A stretch of DNA of 64,000 bases, from NCBI GenBank assembly GCA_030765065.1, contig CM060978.1, forward strand, positions 61,372,421 through 61,436,420. Direction: 5' to 3'. Below, piece by piece: positions 1-11,429 of the stretch (positions within the stretch are counted from its first letter, which is position 1; each line of letters opens with the position of its first letter). The position numbers and the translations under genes were made by a program. Source of the DNA: Deroplatys truncata (taxonomy: Eukaryota > Arthropoda > Insecta > Mantodea > Mantidae). Below the pieces are notes generated by a model. It was not told where the DNA came from, did not search any database, and worked only from the letters and a program-made list of their open reading frames with translations.

Positions 1-434
1 TAAAAACCTTAAAGCTTCGGTAATGCCTGTCTCTTATTGGCTAATTCTAGTCCAATAGAATTTAAGTATTAAAACTAAACCTTTTCTTTACTGTTGATTG
101 GCTAATTCCAAACTGTAAGCAAAACTTACGTCACTACCGATCCTCTCATAACCAGTACTTTTCAAAATTCCAGACACATTATTGTCACAAGATTACATTA
201 TCACCTCATTATTAACAACCTAAAACATATTATTCTCACAGTTTTTGCACTATTAGAGTATATAAACATTTACATAACATTAATAAATACGTTTACAATA
301 AAAATATGTATTTGCAATGACTTACATACAATTTAAATAATAATTATATACATATTGTTTTCAAGGTGGACGTAATTGAATTTAATTATATTAAAATAAA
401 ATTAATATTATTTAGGGATTAAAATAATGCCTCA
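1..434 (-). mobile_element. Diverged B-family solo LTR, cut by window start
   Basis: The sequence follows the B order on the minus strand. It has paired CCAAT-type blocks near 30-60 and 90-110, then the blocks seen elsewhere as 'acctcattgtta' and 'tattctcacag', and ends in 'aatgcctca' at the usual B terminus. It is clearly older than the other B copies. The small reading frame that starts inside its end (427-711) is not conserved in other copies and is not called. Confidence 0.6.
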
Positions 435-953
435 GCTGTTATCTAGATGTGACGATGCTCCCATAATGTTGATACAAATATTGTGCACAGATTTACCAGA
501 AATTCTTGGGTCTAATTACTTTACTGACATTTTCTACGCAAATCCACGAGAATTGAAGCAGCTTGTAAGATTTTTCCATGCGTTTTATTTCTCGCGAAGT
601 GTTGTCCCGTCAGTTTTCTTATTTTATAATGTCTGTTTTCTATCAGTAAACCGGCTTACAAACAAAGTTTTTCGACCCAGTAGAAAGCTTGGACACTCGT
701 TTCCTCATTAATGACATTATTTTCGTTTTTTTGCCAAAGCCTGTAAATATTATGTGAATACAGTTCCATGTGGCGACATTTTTCATTTAATCAACGTGTA
801 AAAACAAACGCTATTAAACTTAGCGCTAACATTAAAATACGAAACCAATTTTGCATAACCTACAAAATATGTTTGTTTCAAAATTCAGATGTAAACACGC
901 CGTTAATTCAATCTGATCAACGATGGTGAAACATAGACACTTAAGTCGAACCG
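435..953. other. Unrecognised interval between two B copies
   Basis: AT-rich sequence with one chance-length open frame on the plus strand (94 codons, 427-711), which begins within the preceding B end. I see no family motif and no repeat shared with the rest of the window. Confidence 0.4.
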
Positions 954-1752
954 TGAAGTAGTAGTTGTATTTAAGGAATTGTATTATATTTCAACTGTTG
1001 GGGAGCCGAACTTGAAATTGGTTGCAACCGCACGTATGGTACCCGGTAGCCTTCGCCCCAAGTTTAAAAATATTAACTTTGTATTTTTACCGTTTCTTTA
1101 AATATTATATATTTATGTTTGCCTCGGCTGCATCAGTATTTATTTTAGAGACACGGGTATCTTGGCAGGGTTGTAGTGCAACAAGAATGTAGGCTTAAAC
1201 AGATTATAATTTTACTTCACTTCTTTTATTAATGCTTGACACGATTTAAATAACACTTCACTGATATAGAGAGAGAGCTGTGAGATTCTTTTTATTAATT
1301 AATTGCACTTTTAACACGTAAACTTATTTTTTGTCTCACACGCATACGTATTAAATCTCTCGAGGACGCAACTCGCATCCGGTTACAAACACTGTTTACC
1401 AGCAACTAAACTCTAAATTCGTAAAATTTTCTTCTTTTCAGTTTCTGATTGGCTAATCCTAGTCCAATAGAATACCTTCATTTAACTAAAGCTTTTTCAG
1501 GTTGAAGATTGGCTATTTTATATACTGTCACAAAAATTACATTATTGCTTCCAAGAATTACAAGTAGTATTTTTAAACTCATAAAACTCATTATTGCCTC
1601 AAGGTTACCTAATTGTTACCTCATTGTTAGTAACGTTTGACCTATTTCTCACAGCTCCTACATTATTAAATTACGTAATATATTCACATAACATTATCAC
1701 ACATGGATACAATAATATAAACATATACAATGACTGGAATATACACTTTTTA

Positions 1753-3457
1753 CTTTCTCTACTACGTATAGTAAGTAGGGGAAGTATTGTATTCCACCCA
1801 AAAATTCGATACCGAGATTTCGCCGGAAATACATGTTTTGAGACCCCCTGAATCCAAAAAAAGCATTTTAGAAACATGTCCGTGTGTGTGTGTTTGTGTG
1901 TGTGTGTGAGTGTGTGTGTGTCTGTCTGTCTGTCTGTGAACACCATAATTCAGAAACGAACAGTCGGATAAATACCAAACTTGGTACTTAGGTTCAGTAT
2001 CTTCCATAGATGCGACACGGAGGTATTCAAGAAAATCCCCCCACCCCAGACTACCCTTTAAATGGAAGATTTTACGAAAATTTTAATTTTCTCAAAAATG
2101 GCTCTAACGATTTTGATTACAATATAATATGTTTAAGATATTGTCATGAGAAATGAAATGTATGTCTCAAATTTCCTGGGAATGTCTACAAAGGTATTCT
2201 TCATTATGAACGACTTTTGCATAACTGGTAAACCATAAGAGATAGATAAAGTTTACTACACAAAAAATGTAGATCGCGTTAAAATACACAATTTATGTCA
2301 TATACATTTTTTTTTGAATGAACCGTTTTCAAGATATTGCTTGTTATTCCCTTAAATTTTCCAATACTTATACATTTTCTCAAATTCGTTATTACTTTCT
2401 CTACTACGTATAGTAAGTAGGGGAAGTATTGTATTCCACCCAAAAATTCGATACCGAGATTTCACCGGAAATACATGTTTTGAGACCCCCTGAATCCAAA
2501 AAAAGTATTTTGGAAACATGTCCGTGTGTGTGTCTGTCTGTGTGTGTAGGGGTGTCTGTCTTTGAACAGCATAACTCAGAAACGAACAGTCGGATAAACA
2601 CCAAACTTGGTATTTAGGTTCAGTATCTTCCAGAGATTCGACACGAAGGTTTTCAAGAAAATCCTCCCACCCCAGATTACCCTTTACATGGAAGATTTTT
2701 CGAAAATTTTAATTTTCTCAAAAATGGCTCTAACGATTTTGATTAAAATATCATATGTTTAAGATATTTTCATGACAAATATAATGTACATCTTGAATTT
2801 TATGGGAATGTCTCTAAAAGTATTCTTCATTGTGAACGACTTTTGCATAACTGGTAAACCATAAGAGATAGACATTTTCGAGATATTGCTTGTTATTCCT
2901 AAATTTTTCAATAATTATTTACTCAAATGGGAATTCGTTTTTAATTTTTTTGTCTTGGATATGCAAAGATCTGTGGCAAAGGGAATGGTGCTGCACCTAG
3001 CAACCAGCTATTAAGAGATGTGTATTCTGCTTAAAGGCTACTGTATTTCTATATTGCCCTTGTAAATATATATTCCCCTTACATCTACAAGAATATTAGA
3101 ATTAAGATAGAGTCTGCAAATGTTTATCGCGATTAACATGAAGTAGATGGAGAATAAGCGTTTGTAAAAATAATTTGTACAAGAGTAGAGAAAGTCATGT
3201 GAGTATAACAGATCAGATTTTTCCTTTTTTGTATGTCCTAGACATGCAAAGAGAATGGAATGCGCCACATAGCAACCAGTGCTTAAAAGATTTGACTATC
3301 GCTTAAAACCTACAATATTTTCCTTGCATCTACAAGAAAATTAGCATTAAGATTGACATCTCGATAGCTCAATTAACATGAAGCATATGTAGAGTAAGTG
3401 TTTGTAAAAATAGTTTGTACAAGAGTAGAGAAAGTCATGTGAGTGTAACACATCAGA
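1753..3457 (-). mobile_element. A-family element (A1), split by A2
   Basis: On the plus strand it reads from CTTTCTCTACTACG to ...ACACATCAGA. It is flanked by a perfect 6-bp direct repeat TTTTTA (1747-1752 and 3458-3463), the duplicated B target. The outer halves are 1753-2394 and about 3218-3457. It is non-coding. The (GT)n-rich tract near 1880-1935 is the usual internal tract of this family and generates the His/Thr-rich frames seen there. The transposition class is uncertain: the ends are not perfect inverted repeats, but CTTTCTCTACT also occurs about 28 bp inside the opposite end. Confidence 0.8.
2395..3217 (-). mobile_element. A-family element (A2) inserted in A1
   Basis: A complete A copy with both ends. 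The left end follows 'ttcgttatta' and the right end is 'gatcaga'. The A1 consensus is interrupted at 'aattcgttatt' and resumes after 3217 at 'tgtcctagacatgc'. No clean target duplication is visible. It is therefore the third layer of a B > A > A nest. Confidence 0.75.
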
Positions 3458-3955
3458 TTTTTATATATTGTTACATACACATATTTCATTAAGGCGGTCC
3501 CTTATTGAATTTATATTTATATAATTAGACTGAAAATCATTTAAGTGTTAAAAATACTGCTCTACCGTCAAGAATAAACGAGTCAATTATTTTGACATTC
3601 GTCATACTCAGACGAAGTTTGGGTGATATGTCCATAAAGGTATTAGGATAAATCACAGTGGTATGTTACGATCGTTTATCATTATTAGGAAGAAATAGAA
3701 ATAATAGATAATGGTACAAGGGATAAACCTAGGGTTTTAATTTACGAGTAGGAATGTTTGCGTAATTGCGAAACCAAGGCCGTCTTGCAATACTACGGGC
3801 AAAATAAAACCACTTTTAGCATGTGTGGCATATGCTATATTTTAGAGAGTGTTCGAATTGGTAAAATATCAATAATATTATATTGATTCCTAAAACTAAC
3901 ATGAATTCACGTTTAGAACGTGGTTCTTGAAACAAGACAAATGACGTTACAAAAA

Positions 3956-5604
3956 TATGATGTGTTACACTCAGATGACTTTTCTACTCTTGTACAAACT
4001 ATTCTTACAAACGCTTATTCTCAGTGTACTTCATTTTAATGGAGATGAACACTTGCAGATATTATGTTATTGCCAATTCTCTTGTAGATGCAAGGGGAAT
4101 ATGGTAGGCTTTAAGCGATAGTCAAATCTTTTAAGAGCTGGTTGCTAAGTGGAACATTTGAGGCAGTATTTTTAATATTGAAATAATTTCAGTGTAATTA
4201 TATAATATGTAAATTCAATAAAAGCCTGCCTTGAAGCAATATGTGTATGTAATAATTTGTAAAATGTATGTAACAGTCATTTCATATGCTTATATTATTG
4301 TATCCATGTGTAATAATATCATGTGAATATATTACGTAATTTAATAATGTAGGAACTGTGAAAATAATAAGTTAAAAGTTGCTAACAATGAGGTAGCAAT
4401 GAGGTGAGCTTGAGTCAATAATGAGTAAAAAAGTTTAACAGTTGTACTTGCGATTCTTGGAGTAACAATAATGTAATTTTAGTGACAGTTTTTAAAATAG
4501 CCAATCAACAACCAGAAAAACTTTAGTTAAATGAAAGTATTCTATTGGACTAGGATTAGCCAATCAGAAACTGAAATATAGCTAAACTTTACAAATCCAG
4601 AAATCATAAATAGTTTACGTATTAAAAAGTGCAAGTATTTAATAAAAACATCTCACAGCTCTCTATCAGTGAAGTGTTAATTAAATCGTGTCAAGCATTA
4701 ACAAAAGAAGTGAAGCAAAATTATAATCTTTGTAAGCCTACATTCTTGTTGCACCACAACCCTGCTAAGAGAAAAGTGTCTCTAACAAAAATATTGACGC
4801 AGCTGAGGCAAACTTAAATATATAATATTCAAAGAAACAGTTTAAATTACAGAGTTAATATTTTTAAACTTGGGGCAAAGGCTACCTGAAAGTACATTTG
4901 GGGCGAAGGCTACCGGAAACCGGGTACCATATATGCGGTTGCAAACAAATTTCAAGTTCGGCTCCCCAACAGTTGCAATATAATACAACTATTACAATAC
5001 AACACCCACTTCACATTCCATTCTCTTTGCATGTCCAGGACATACAAAAACAATAACGAATTCCTACTTGAGAAAAAGTATTAGTATTCGAAAATTCAAA
5101 CAAATAACAAGAAATTTCTCGGAAATGGTTCACTCCATTAAACAAATGTGTATGACATAAATTGTGAGCTTCGAGATCCACAGTTTATGTACAAACACTT
5201 TACCAGTTACCTATGCAAAAGCCATCCAGAAGGAAGAGGGCTTTTGGGGACATTCCCACAAAATTCAAGATGTATATTTTATTTTTCATGAAAATATCTT
5301 AAATATATGATATTTTAATCAAAATCGTTAGATTTTGAGAAACTCAAAATTCACTGCGGGGGTTTTGTTGAAAACCTTGGTATCGCATCTTTGAAAGACA
5401 CTGAACCTAAATACAAGTTTGGTATTTATCCGACTTTTCGTTTTTGAGTTGTGCTGTTCACAGACACACAAACATACATACGAACTTTTTCTAAAAGTGC
5501 TTTTTTGGATTCAGGGGGTCTCAAGACATGCATTACCGGAAATCTTGTTATCGAATTTTTGGTTGGAATGCATACTTCCCCTACTTACAATGCGTAGTAG
5601 AAAA
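3956..5604 (+). mobile_element. A-family element (A3), interrupted by a B solo LTR
   Basis: Starts at 'tatgatgtgttacactc' after an A-run and ends at 'gtagtagaaaag'. It is split at 4158/5014 by B. It sits in C copy 1, between 'aatgacgttac' and 'gtcagatgttttg', which are adjacent in C copy 2. Diverged and non-coding. Confidence 0.75.
4159..5013 (+). mobile_element. B-family solo LTR with CATT target duplication
   Basis: An 855-bp element from TGAGGCAGTATTTTTAA to ...ACCCACTTCA, flanked by CATT on both sides (4155-4158, 5014-5017). The A sequence outside joins perfectly across it. In this orientation there are three CCAAT boxes (about 4500, 4541 in reverse as ATTGG, and 4558), then AATAAA-type signals near 4640, an order compatible with U3-R-U5. 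TG...CA ends plus a 4-bp duplication fit a Gypsy-like LTR retrotransposon. No internal genes remain. Confidence 0.85.
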
Positions 5605-5745
5605 GGTGTCAGCTTAGTGTCAGATGTTTTGATTTTTATTGATAAGCTAGCAGTCATTCTTCAGTGAAACTATTGTCGTCATGTTTTGCCTTACACCAGC
5701 CATGAAGCGGTTAAATGTTATATCATATTGCTTTCTGGCTCTTTA

Positions 5746-6521
5746 CTTTCTCTACTACGTATAGTAAGTAGGGGAAGTATTGTATTCCACCCAAAAATTC
5801 GATACCGAGATTTCACCGGAAATTCATGTTTTGAGACCCCCTGAATCGAAAAAAAGCATTTTTGGAAACATGTCCGTGTGCGTGTCTGTGAACAGCATAA
5901 CTCAGAAACGAACAGCCGGATAAACTCCAAACTTGGTATTTAGGTTCAGTATCTTCCAGAGATGCGAGACGAAGGTTTTCAAGACAATCCCTCCACCCAG
6001 ATTACCCTTCACATGGAACATTTTACGAAAATTTTAATTTTCTCAAAAATGGCTATAACGATTTTGATCAAAATATCATATGTTTAAGATATTTTCATGA
6101 CAAATGAAATGTATATCTCGAATTTTCTGGGAATGTCTCCAAAAGTATTCTTCATTGTGAACGACTTTTGCATATCTGGCAAACCATAAGAGATAGACAA
6201 AATTTTCTTCACAAAAAATGAAGATCGCGTTAAAATACACAATTTATGTCATATACATTTTCTTTGTTGAGTGAACCATTTTCGAGATATTGCTTGTTAT
6301 TCCCTTAAATTTTCAATATTTATACTTTTGCTCAATTCGTTATTCATTTTTTTATGTCCTGGACATGCAAAGAGAATGGAATGCGCCACATAGCAACCAG
6401 CACTTAAAGGATTTGACTGCTGCTTAAAACCTACCATATTCTCCTTGCATCTAGGGGAATAAACGTTTGTAAAATAGTTTGTACAAGGGTAGAGAAAGTC
6501 ATGTGAGTGTAACACATCAGA
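5746..6521 (-). mobile_element. A-family element (A4) in C copy 1
   Basis: Both ends are present (CTTTCTCTACTACG and CACATCAGA). It is about 80 bp shorter than a full copy because of a deletion near 6450-6455, where the 'cttgcatcta' block jumps to 'ggggaataaacg'. The flanking C sequence is continuous in copy 2 around 29220. The GT tract is short here. Confidence 0.75.
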
Positions 6522-6950
6522 TACTTTTGGTAAGTACTTCTAGTGTTATTCTTTGTGCTACTTCTGTAATTTCACCTGGATCTTCCAATTCAGGTTTTTC
6601 GAATTCATAATTTCCGCCAATTAATCCACCAATGTAGGTTATATTATATAAAAGAATAACGTTTATATCAAAGAAAGCAAGGGGTTGTCGATATAACGCA
6701 TAGGTTAACTCAACAACGCATTGCGATAAATTGAGGTATGACGATTTGTATTATGGATAATCAAACCAGGTCTAATTGTCAAACATGTGCAAATACAAGA
6801 GACAATTACCATGTGATTGGACTTGAAACCAATGTCGGTCACAATGAGTATTATCTGGTGCGATAATCTAAATATTTTAGTTCGTGTACTCTGTGTCAGA
6901 GGATCTAATTTTGGAACCTGCTGTCTAAAAAATGCATTTCTGAATGAGTA

Positions 6951-7700
6951 GGCTTACAATCCCTCTGAAATCATAATGAGAAGTGAAAGTCTTGTGACCG
7001 TTACTCATCACATTTTCACAGGTAGTGGGTCTTTGACAACAGAGAGCTGTCAGCAGCATTGAAAGTCACAACATATTTTCGTATTCTACGCCAATCACCG
7101 AACAATGTGACAGTGTGGTCGAATGCTATCTGTGGCCTGGTCCCCTCTTCTGTTTTATGGCCGTTCCATCAGCATATGTCATCCTAACAGAGTTGAATCA
7201 TTGATTCGCTTTAAAGTTATCGTTGTATACTTTACTGCGGTTTCGACGCCACAACCCCTGCTCGTGTACAGAATGACATTCACCACAGAATTGCAGAATT
7301 TGCAATGAATAGCTGAACGCAACAGATAGCTAACACAGGGCCCAAGATTGCCACAGCGAATATGATTTGCGGTTTTTGACATCCGCATTTTCATATTTTT
7401 ATCTTGTGTTGCAATTCCGCTTGCTATTGTTGGCGGCACTTATCGCTTCGCTCGAGAGGGAGGGAATTTGTTTGGCCTTTTGAACCCGTAAACACCATAC
7501 AGTTCCATCCATGCGAGAAAATTCAAATAAACCAAATAGCGTTATTATAACTGCTGTGAATATTGAGGTATGGGTGAGAGGGGTTAAGCGAAAAATTACA
7601 TAAAATCTGAAAACATAAACTCTCTGTTTTCCCATTCCCGATAAACGTTAGCCAAAACAAAATTAGAATATTTCACTCTGGAGTAACCTCAATGTACTCC
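6951..7700. other. Unrecognised interval
   Basis: No family motif was recognised. Short open frames on both strands (7123-7308, 7179-7439, 7399-7635) overlap each other, lack conserved motifs and are not called. Confidence 0.35.
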
Positions 7701-7710
7701 CGTTGTATTT

Positions 7711-8575
7711 TTGCTTTCTCTACCAACTCCATAGTAGACAGAGAACACATTGTATTGCACCCAAAAGTTTGATAACAAGATTTCAGTGAAAATACGTGTT
7801 TTGAGGCCACCTGGATCAAGAAAAGTATCATTTTTAGAAAAATGCCTGTGTATGTTTGTGCGCGTGTGTCTGAACAGTATAATCCAAAAATGAAATGTTG
7901 GATAAATAACAAACTTTGTATTTAAGTCCAGCACCTTCCAAGCATCCGACACAAAGATTTGCAAGAAAATACCCCATCCCGAACTACCTTGTATATGAAA
8001 TGTTTGTTATTTTAATTTACTTCTTTTTTTCTTCTTCAAAAAGTGGCTCTAAAGACTTTGACTAAAATACCATATATTAAATATATTTGTATGAAAAATA
8101 AAATGCATATCTTGAATTCTTTTAGAATAATTTTGTGTCTTCTTCATTCCCCGTAAGGGCGGGTTCGGATCCTTCAGTTGCCATGGTGCAGGCCTGCGGA
8201 CCCTTAGCACTCGTGGTACTGCTGTCGTTGCTAGAAGTACACTGACCAAATATCCGAACCCCACCCGTCAAGGTGTTGTTTGGATTGGGTTGGACTCGGC
8301 GGGGCAATGTTTCCCGATACCCATGGGAGATTGGGTACGTCTGGGCGAGGTTGTTAGACAATTGGAGAGCCGGTAGGCGGCCCGCCAGTTTTTCGGTGGT
8401 TAGTCTTCCCCTTTGGTGGTTGACGCGCGTAAGAGGCGTATTTCCTTCTACCCTCTAATCGGAGGGGGCCGATTTACATTTTCAGGCGGAGGCTTTTGCC
8501 ACTGGGTCTTACTATGTCCTCTTCATTCAGAAGGAAATTTGTATAATCTTGTATAACTGGAAAACGTCAAAAATC
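7711..8575 (-). mobile_element. Diverged A-family copy interrupted by retroposon D1
   Basis: Follows the A consensus from 'ctttctctacc' through the GT tract near 7850-7870 and the block 'taaaataccatatatt' near 8065. It is cut at 8149 by D1 and resumes at 8529 with 'agaaggaaatttgtata'. Many substitutions indicate an old copy. Confidence 0.65.
8150..8515 (+). mobile_element. Retroposon D1 with 13-bp target duplication
   Basis: A 366-bp GC-richer insert in an A copy. It is flanked by GTCTTCTTCATTC (8137-8149) and GTCCTCTTCATTC (8516-8528), a 13-bp duplication with one mismatch. It starts with the small palindrome CCCGTAAGGG followed by GGGTTCGGATCC, which resembles a polymerase III B box. It is homologous to D2 (minus strand, 14664-15112), sharing 'ggattgggttggactc' and 'gttgacgcgcgt'. 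The long duplication fits target-primed retroposition. It has no coding capacity and no poly(A). Confidence 0.65.
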
Positions 8576-9005
8576 ATTCAGAATGAAAAGAACTTCACAA
8601 AGCTCACAGAATATTCAAGTTAAACATTTTACTAGTCATGTAAACATCTTAAATATGACGTATTTTAATTGAAACTTTTGGTCATTTTTGAAAAAATAAT
8701 AAAAGCTTTTATGAATTTAGTACTGTGTAGAGGGGAATATTTTCTTGAAAATCTTCCTGTTGCATTCTTGAAAGATACTGAAGTTAAACAGCAATTTAGT
8801 ATTTATCTAATATTTTGTTTTTGAGTCATGTTGCTCAAAGACGCACATATACTTGGATCTTTTTCGAAAAATTCTTTGTTGGATTAGGTGGGTCCATAAT
8901 ATATATATATATATGTATATATATATGTATATATATATTTATTTATTTATTTATTTGTGAGTATACATTTTCTTATTTTTTGATGGACTGTAATACTTTC
9001 TCTAC
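8576..9005 (+). mobile_element. Diverged A-family fragment
   Basis: Follows A in the plus orientation from 'cattcagaatgaaaag' to 'gtaatactttctctac'. It contains an expanded (TA)/(GTATAT)/(ATTT) tract at 8898-8956 just after the GT-rich tract position. It forms an inverted pair with the next fragment. Confidence 0.5.
8898..8956. repeat. Compound TA/GTATAT/ATTT microsatellite
   Basis: Runs of AT dinucleotides punctuated by GTATAT, then about five ATTT units, inside an A-family fragment. Confidence 0.9.
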
Positions 9006-9011
9006 CCAATA

Positions 9012-9393
9012 GATACGTGATTTTGAATAAAATATCATATATTTAAGATATTTTTATGGCAAATATGGTATATCTGAATTTTTTGGAAATGTCACCAAAA
9101 GTCCCCTTCATTCTGAATGACTTTAGCATAACTGGTGAACCGTAAGAGATAGACAAAATTTTACCACGCACAAAATGTAGATCACATTAAGCACAATTTA
9201 TGCCATACATTGTTTGTTTTTCTTTTGTCAAGTGAACTATTACCGAGATATTCCTTGTTATTATGTCACCTACAAAAATTAGCAATACGTTTCTGCAAAT
9301 GTTTATCTCGATTAATATAAGTATATGAAGAATTAGCGTTTGTAAAAATAGTTTGTACAAGGGTAGAGAAAGTCATGTGAGTGCAACACATAA
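9012..9393 (-). mobile_element. Diverged A-family fragment with intact right end
   Basis: Runs from 'cgtgattttgaataaaatatc' through 'gtaagagatagacaaaattt' to 'agtagaaagtcatgtgag'-like end sequence near 9365-9393 ('acacataaga'). About half of the element is missing. Confidence 0.6.
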
Positions 9394-9689
9394 GATTTTA
9401 TAAAACAATATTTTGCGGAAGAGTGGTCAAAGATGTTATGTAGTTAATTTTGGTAACAAAGCTTTTAAAATATGATATGATTTCCACATTATTTTCTCCA
9501 TGCAATCTATTCTTCCTAATCTTATTCTTCAATTTACCTATGGTTAGCTGAGATAAACTTAAATTACACTATTACACATTGCGTTATTGACATAAGAAGA
9601 ATAAAGTAGGCTAAAGCGGTTTTCGATTGTTTTCTTTTTCTTAAATGCAGATCGCCTTGCTCTTTGCGTGACCATGAGAAAAAACGAAT

Positions 9690-10165
9690 AGCAATTTACA
9701 ACCTCAAAAAGCATAACTAATCGAAAATTCGAACCATTAACCAAGAATCTCTCGGAAATGGTTAACGCCACAAAAAAAATTGTATGAAGCATAAATTATG
9801 GGCTTTGACGGGATGTACATTTTTTATGTAGTAAGAATTTTTTTTAGGTTTCCCTTAGGATTACAAATTATACATAATTAATTATACACCTTATTTATTT
9901 GTCATGTGAATATCTAAAACATTAATCAAAGCGTTAAAGCTATCTTTGATAAACTAAAAAACCATGAAAATTTTTCATATAAGGAGTGGATGTATTTTAT
10001 GAAGATGTTCGCATTGCATTTTTTGAAATACCACATTTTTATTTATCCTATATTTCGTTTTGGAGTTACCTAAACACATCCACACAGGTCCAGGATTCTA
10101 AAAATACTTTTTGGATATAGAAGGCTTCAAAACATGTATATGAGCTGAAAATTCTCCTAGGTATG
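9690..10165 (+). mobile_element. Highly diverged A-family fragment
   Basis: The block order matches A: 'atctctcggaaatggtta' near 9750, 'gggctttgacgggatgtac' near 9800, 'aatatctaaaacatt' near 9910, and 'caaaacatgtatatgagct' near 10130. It is truncated at both ends. Confidence 0.5.
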
Positions 10166-10658
10166 TGTTAGAGAAATAAAAGCATGTTATGTATTATTTC
10201 TGTATTCCTTTGCCATCTACGCATGCGTCAACTACATAGCGCAATTATATTTAGAGAAACCTGGAAGCTCTGAGGGTATCAATTTCAGCCATCACGTGAC
10301 GAAAGAGCCAGTGGAAATGATGGGATGCGAAACACTGCTACCAACACGCACATATAAAGCTGTTTACTGTTGGTAGCATTGCTACATGACGTCGTTCTGT
10401 TAATGTATTCCCAGCATGATCCCCGTGCACTTAATTGGTACATGTTCGTCTAATTCTGGAGGGCTGGAGAGGGGTGGTGGAGTCAGGGGGCAAGATTAAA
10501 TTGAAAATATTCCCTGGAATTGTGATATCAGCTGCCAACTGCCTCGCAAAAGCGACTGTGTCTGTCATGATCGCTTTAAAATTGCCTCTTACAGAAATTT
10601 TTCGCATTTGCGATTTTCTACAAATCGTTGATACTAACGTATCTTGAAGGGAAAAAAA
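10166..10658. other. Unrecognised interval with an 11-bp inverted repeat
   Basis: Contains TGCTACCAACA (10336-10346) and its exact reverse complement at 10368-10378, with a CATATAAAG stretch in the loop. Overlapping frames at 10431-10673 on both strands show no recognisable domain. No repeat family was recognised. Confidence 0.4.
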
Positions 10659-11424
10659 TCTGATGCGTGGCACTCACATGAAATTTTATACTCTTGTAAA
10701 AATTATTTTTACAAACGATTATTCTACTTATTCGTTTATTGCTAACTTTTTTGTAAGTGCAAGAGGAATATGGTAGACTTTAAGCGATAGTCGAATCCTT
10801 TAAGAGATGGTTGCTGTGTGAAGCATTTCATTCTCTTTGCATGTCTAGGACAAACAAAATCCCATATGAGAAAAGTAGTTTGGAAAATTCAAACAAATGG
10901 CAAGGAATATCTCGGAAATGCGTTACTCCACAAAAAAATTTATATGACATAAATTGTGTGTTATAACGAGATCTAAATTTTTTGGTAGTAAGATTTTGTC
11001 TATCTCTTACGGTTTACCGGTTATGGGAGATAATTCAGAATGAAGAGGACTTTTTGGGACATTCCCATTTTATTTCTCATGAAAATATCTTAAACTTATG
11101 ATATTTTAATCAAAATGCTTAGAGCCATTTTTGAGAAAATCAAAATTTATTAAAAAGGTAGTCTGGAGTGGGGAGATTTTCTTGAAAATCTTCGTGTCGC
11201 ATCCTTGAAAGAGACTAAACTCAAATACCAAGTTTGGTATTTACCCAACTTTTCGTTTTTGAGGTATGCTGTTCACAGACAGATACACACACTCACATGT
11301 TTCCAAAAACGCTTTATTTGGATTCAGGACACCTCCAAACATATATTTCCGGTGAAATCTCGGTATCCAATTTCTGGGTGAAATGCAATACTTCACCTAC
11401 TTACTATAAATAGTAGAGAAACAG
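10659..11424 (+). mobile_element. A-family element
   Basis: Starts at TCTGATGCGTGGCACTCAC after an A-run and ends near 'tagtagagaaaca'. Full block order is present with substitutions and a small deletion near 10740-10770. Confidence 0.7.
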
Positions 11425-11429
11425 TAAAG

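Larger units (their letters stand above)
954..3564 (-). mobile_element. B-family solo LTR interrupted by two nested A elements
   Basis: The B sequence runs from a TGAAG end at 954 to about 1752. It is interrupted by A1/A2 and resumes at about 3458-3564 with the normal B end, here mutated from CTGCCTCA to CTGCTCTA. The halves join seamlessly when compared with uninterrupted B copies, for example around 62130-62238. The flanks 'gaaccg' and 'ccgtc' suggest a 3-4 bp target duplication. CCAAT-box blocks lie near 1445-1530. No internal retrotransposon genes are present. Confidence 0.8.
3710..6950. repeat. C-family repeat, copy 1 (interrupted by A3/B and A4)
   Basis: Its own segments are 3710-3955, 5605-5745 and 6522-6950, and they align in order with 28075-28306 and 29205-29665. 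Shared landmarks are 'ttcttgaaacaaga', 'acgttttgccttaca', 'tatcatattgctttctg' and 'gtacttctagtgttattct'. The minus strand of 6525-6620 keeps part of a short acidic reading frame also present in copy 2. Here the start region is frameshifted. The nature of C is unknown; it is older than A and B, which interrupt it. Confidence 0.65.

Noticed and set aside
1671-2007. His/Thr-rich reading frames over the GT/CA tract, repeated at 2404-2604, 5718-5930, 25548-25778 and 47468-47695
   Set aside because: They are six-frame shadows of the A repeat and its microsatellite. The same peptide recurs on both strands with random stops.
1753-3457. Helitron interpretation of A (5' TC, 3' hairpin)
   Set aside because: There is no CTRR end and there are 6-bp target duplications. 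Helitrons insert between A and T without duplication.
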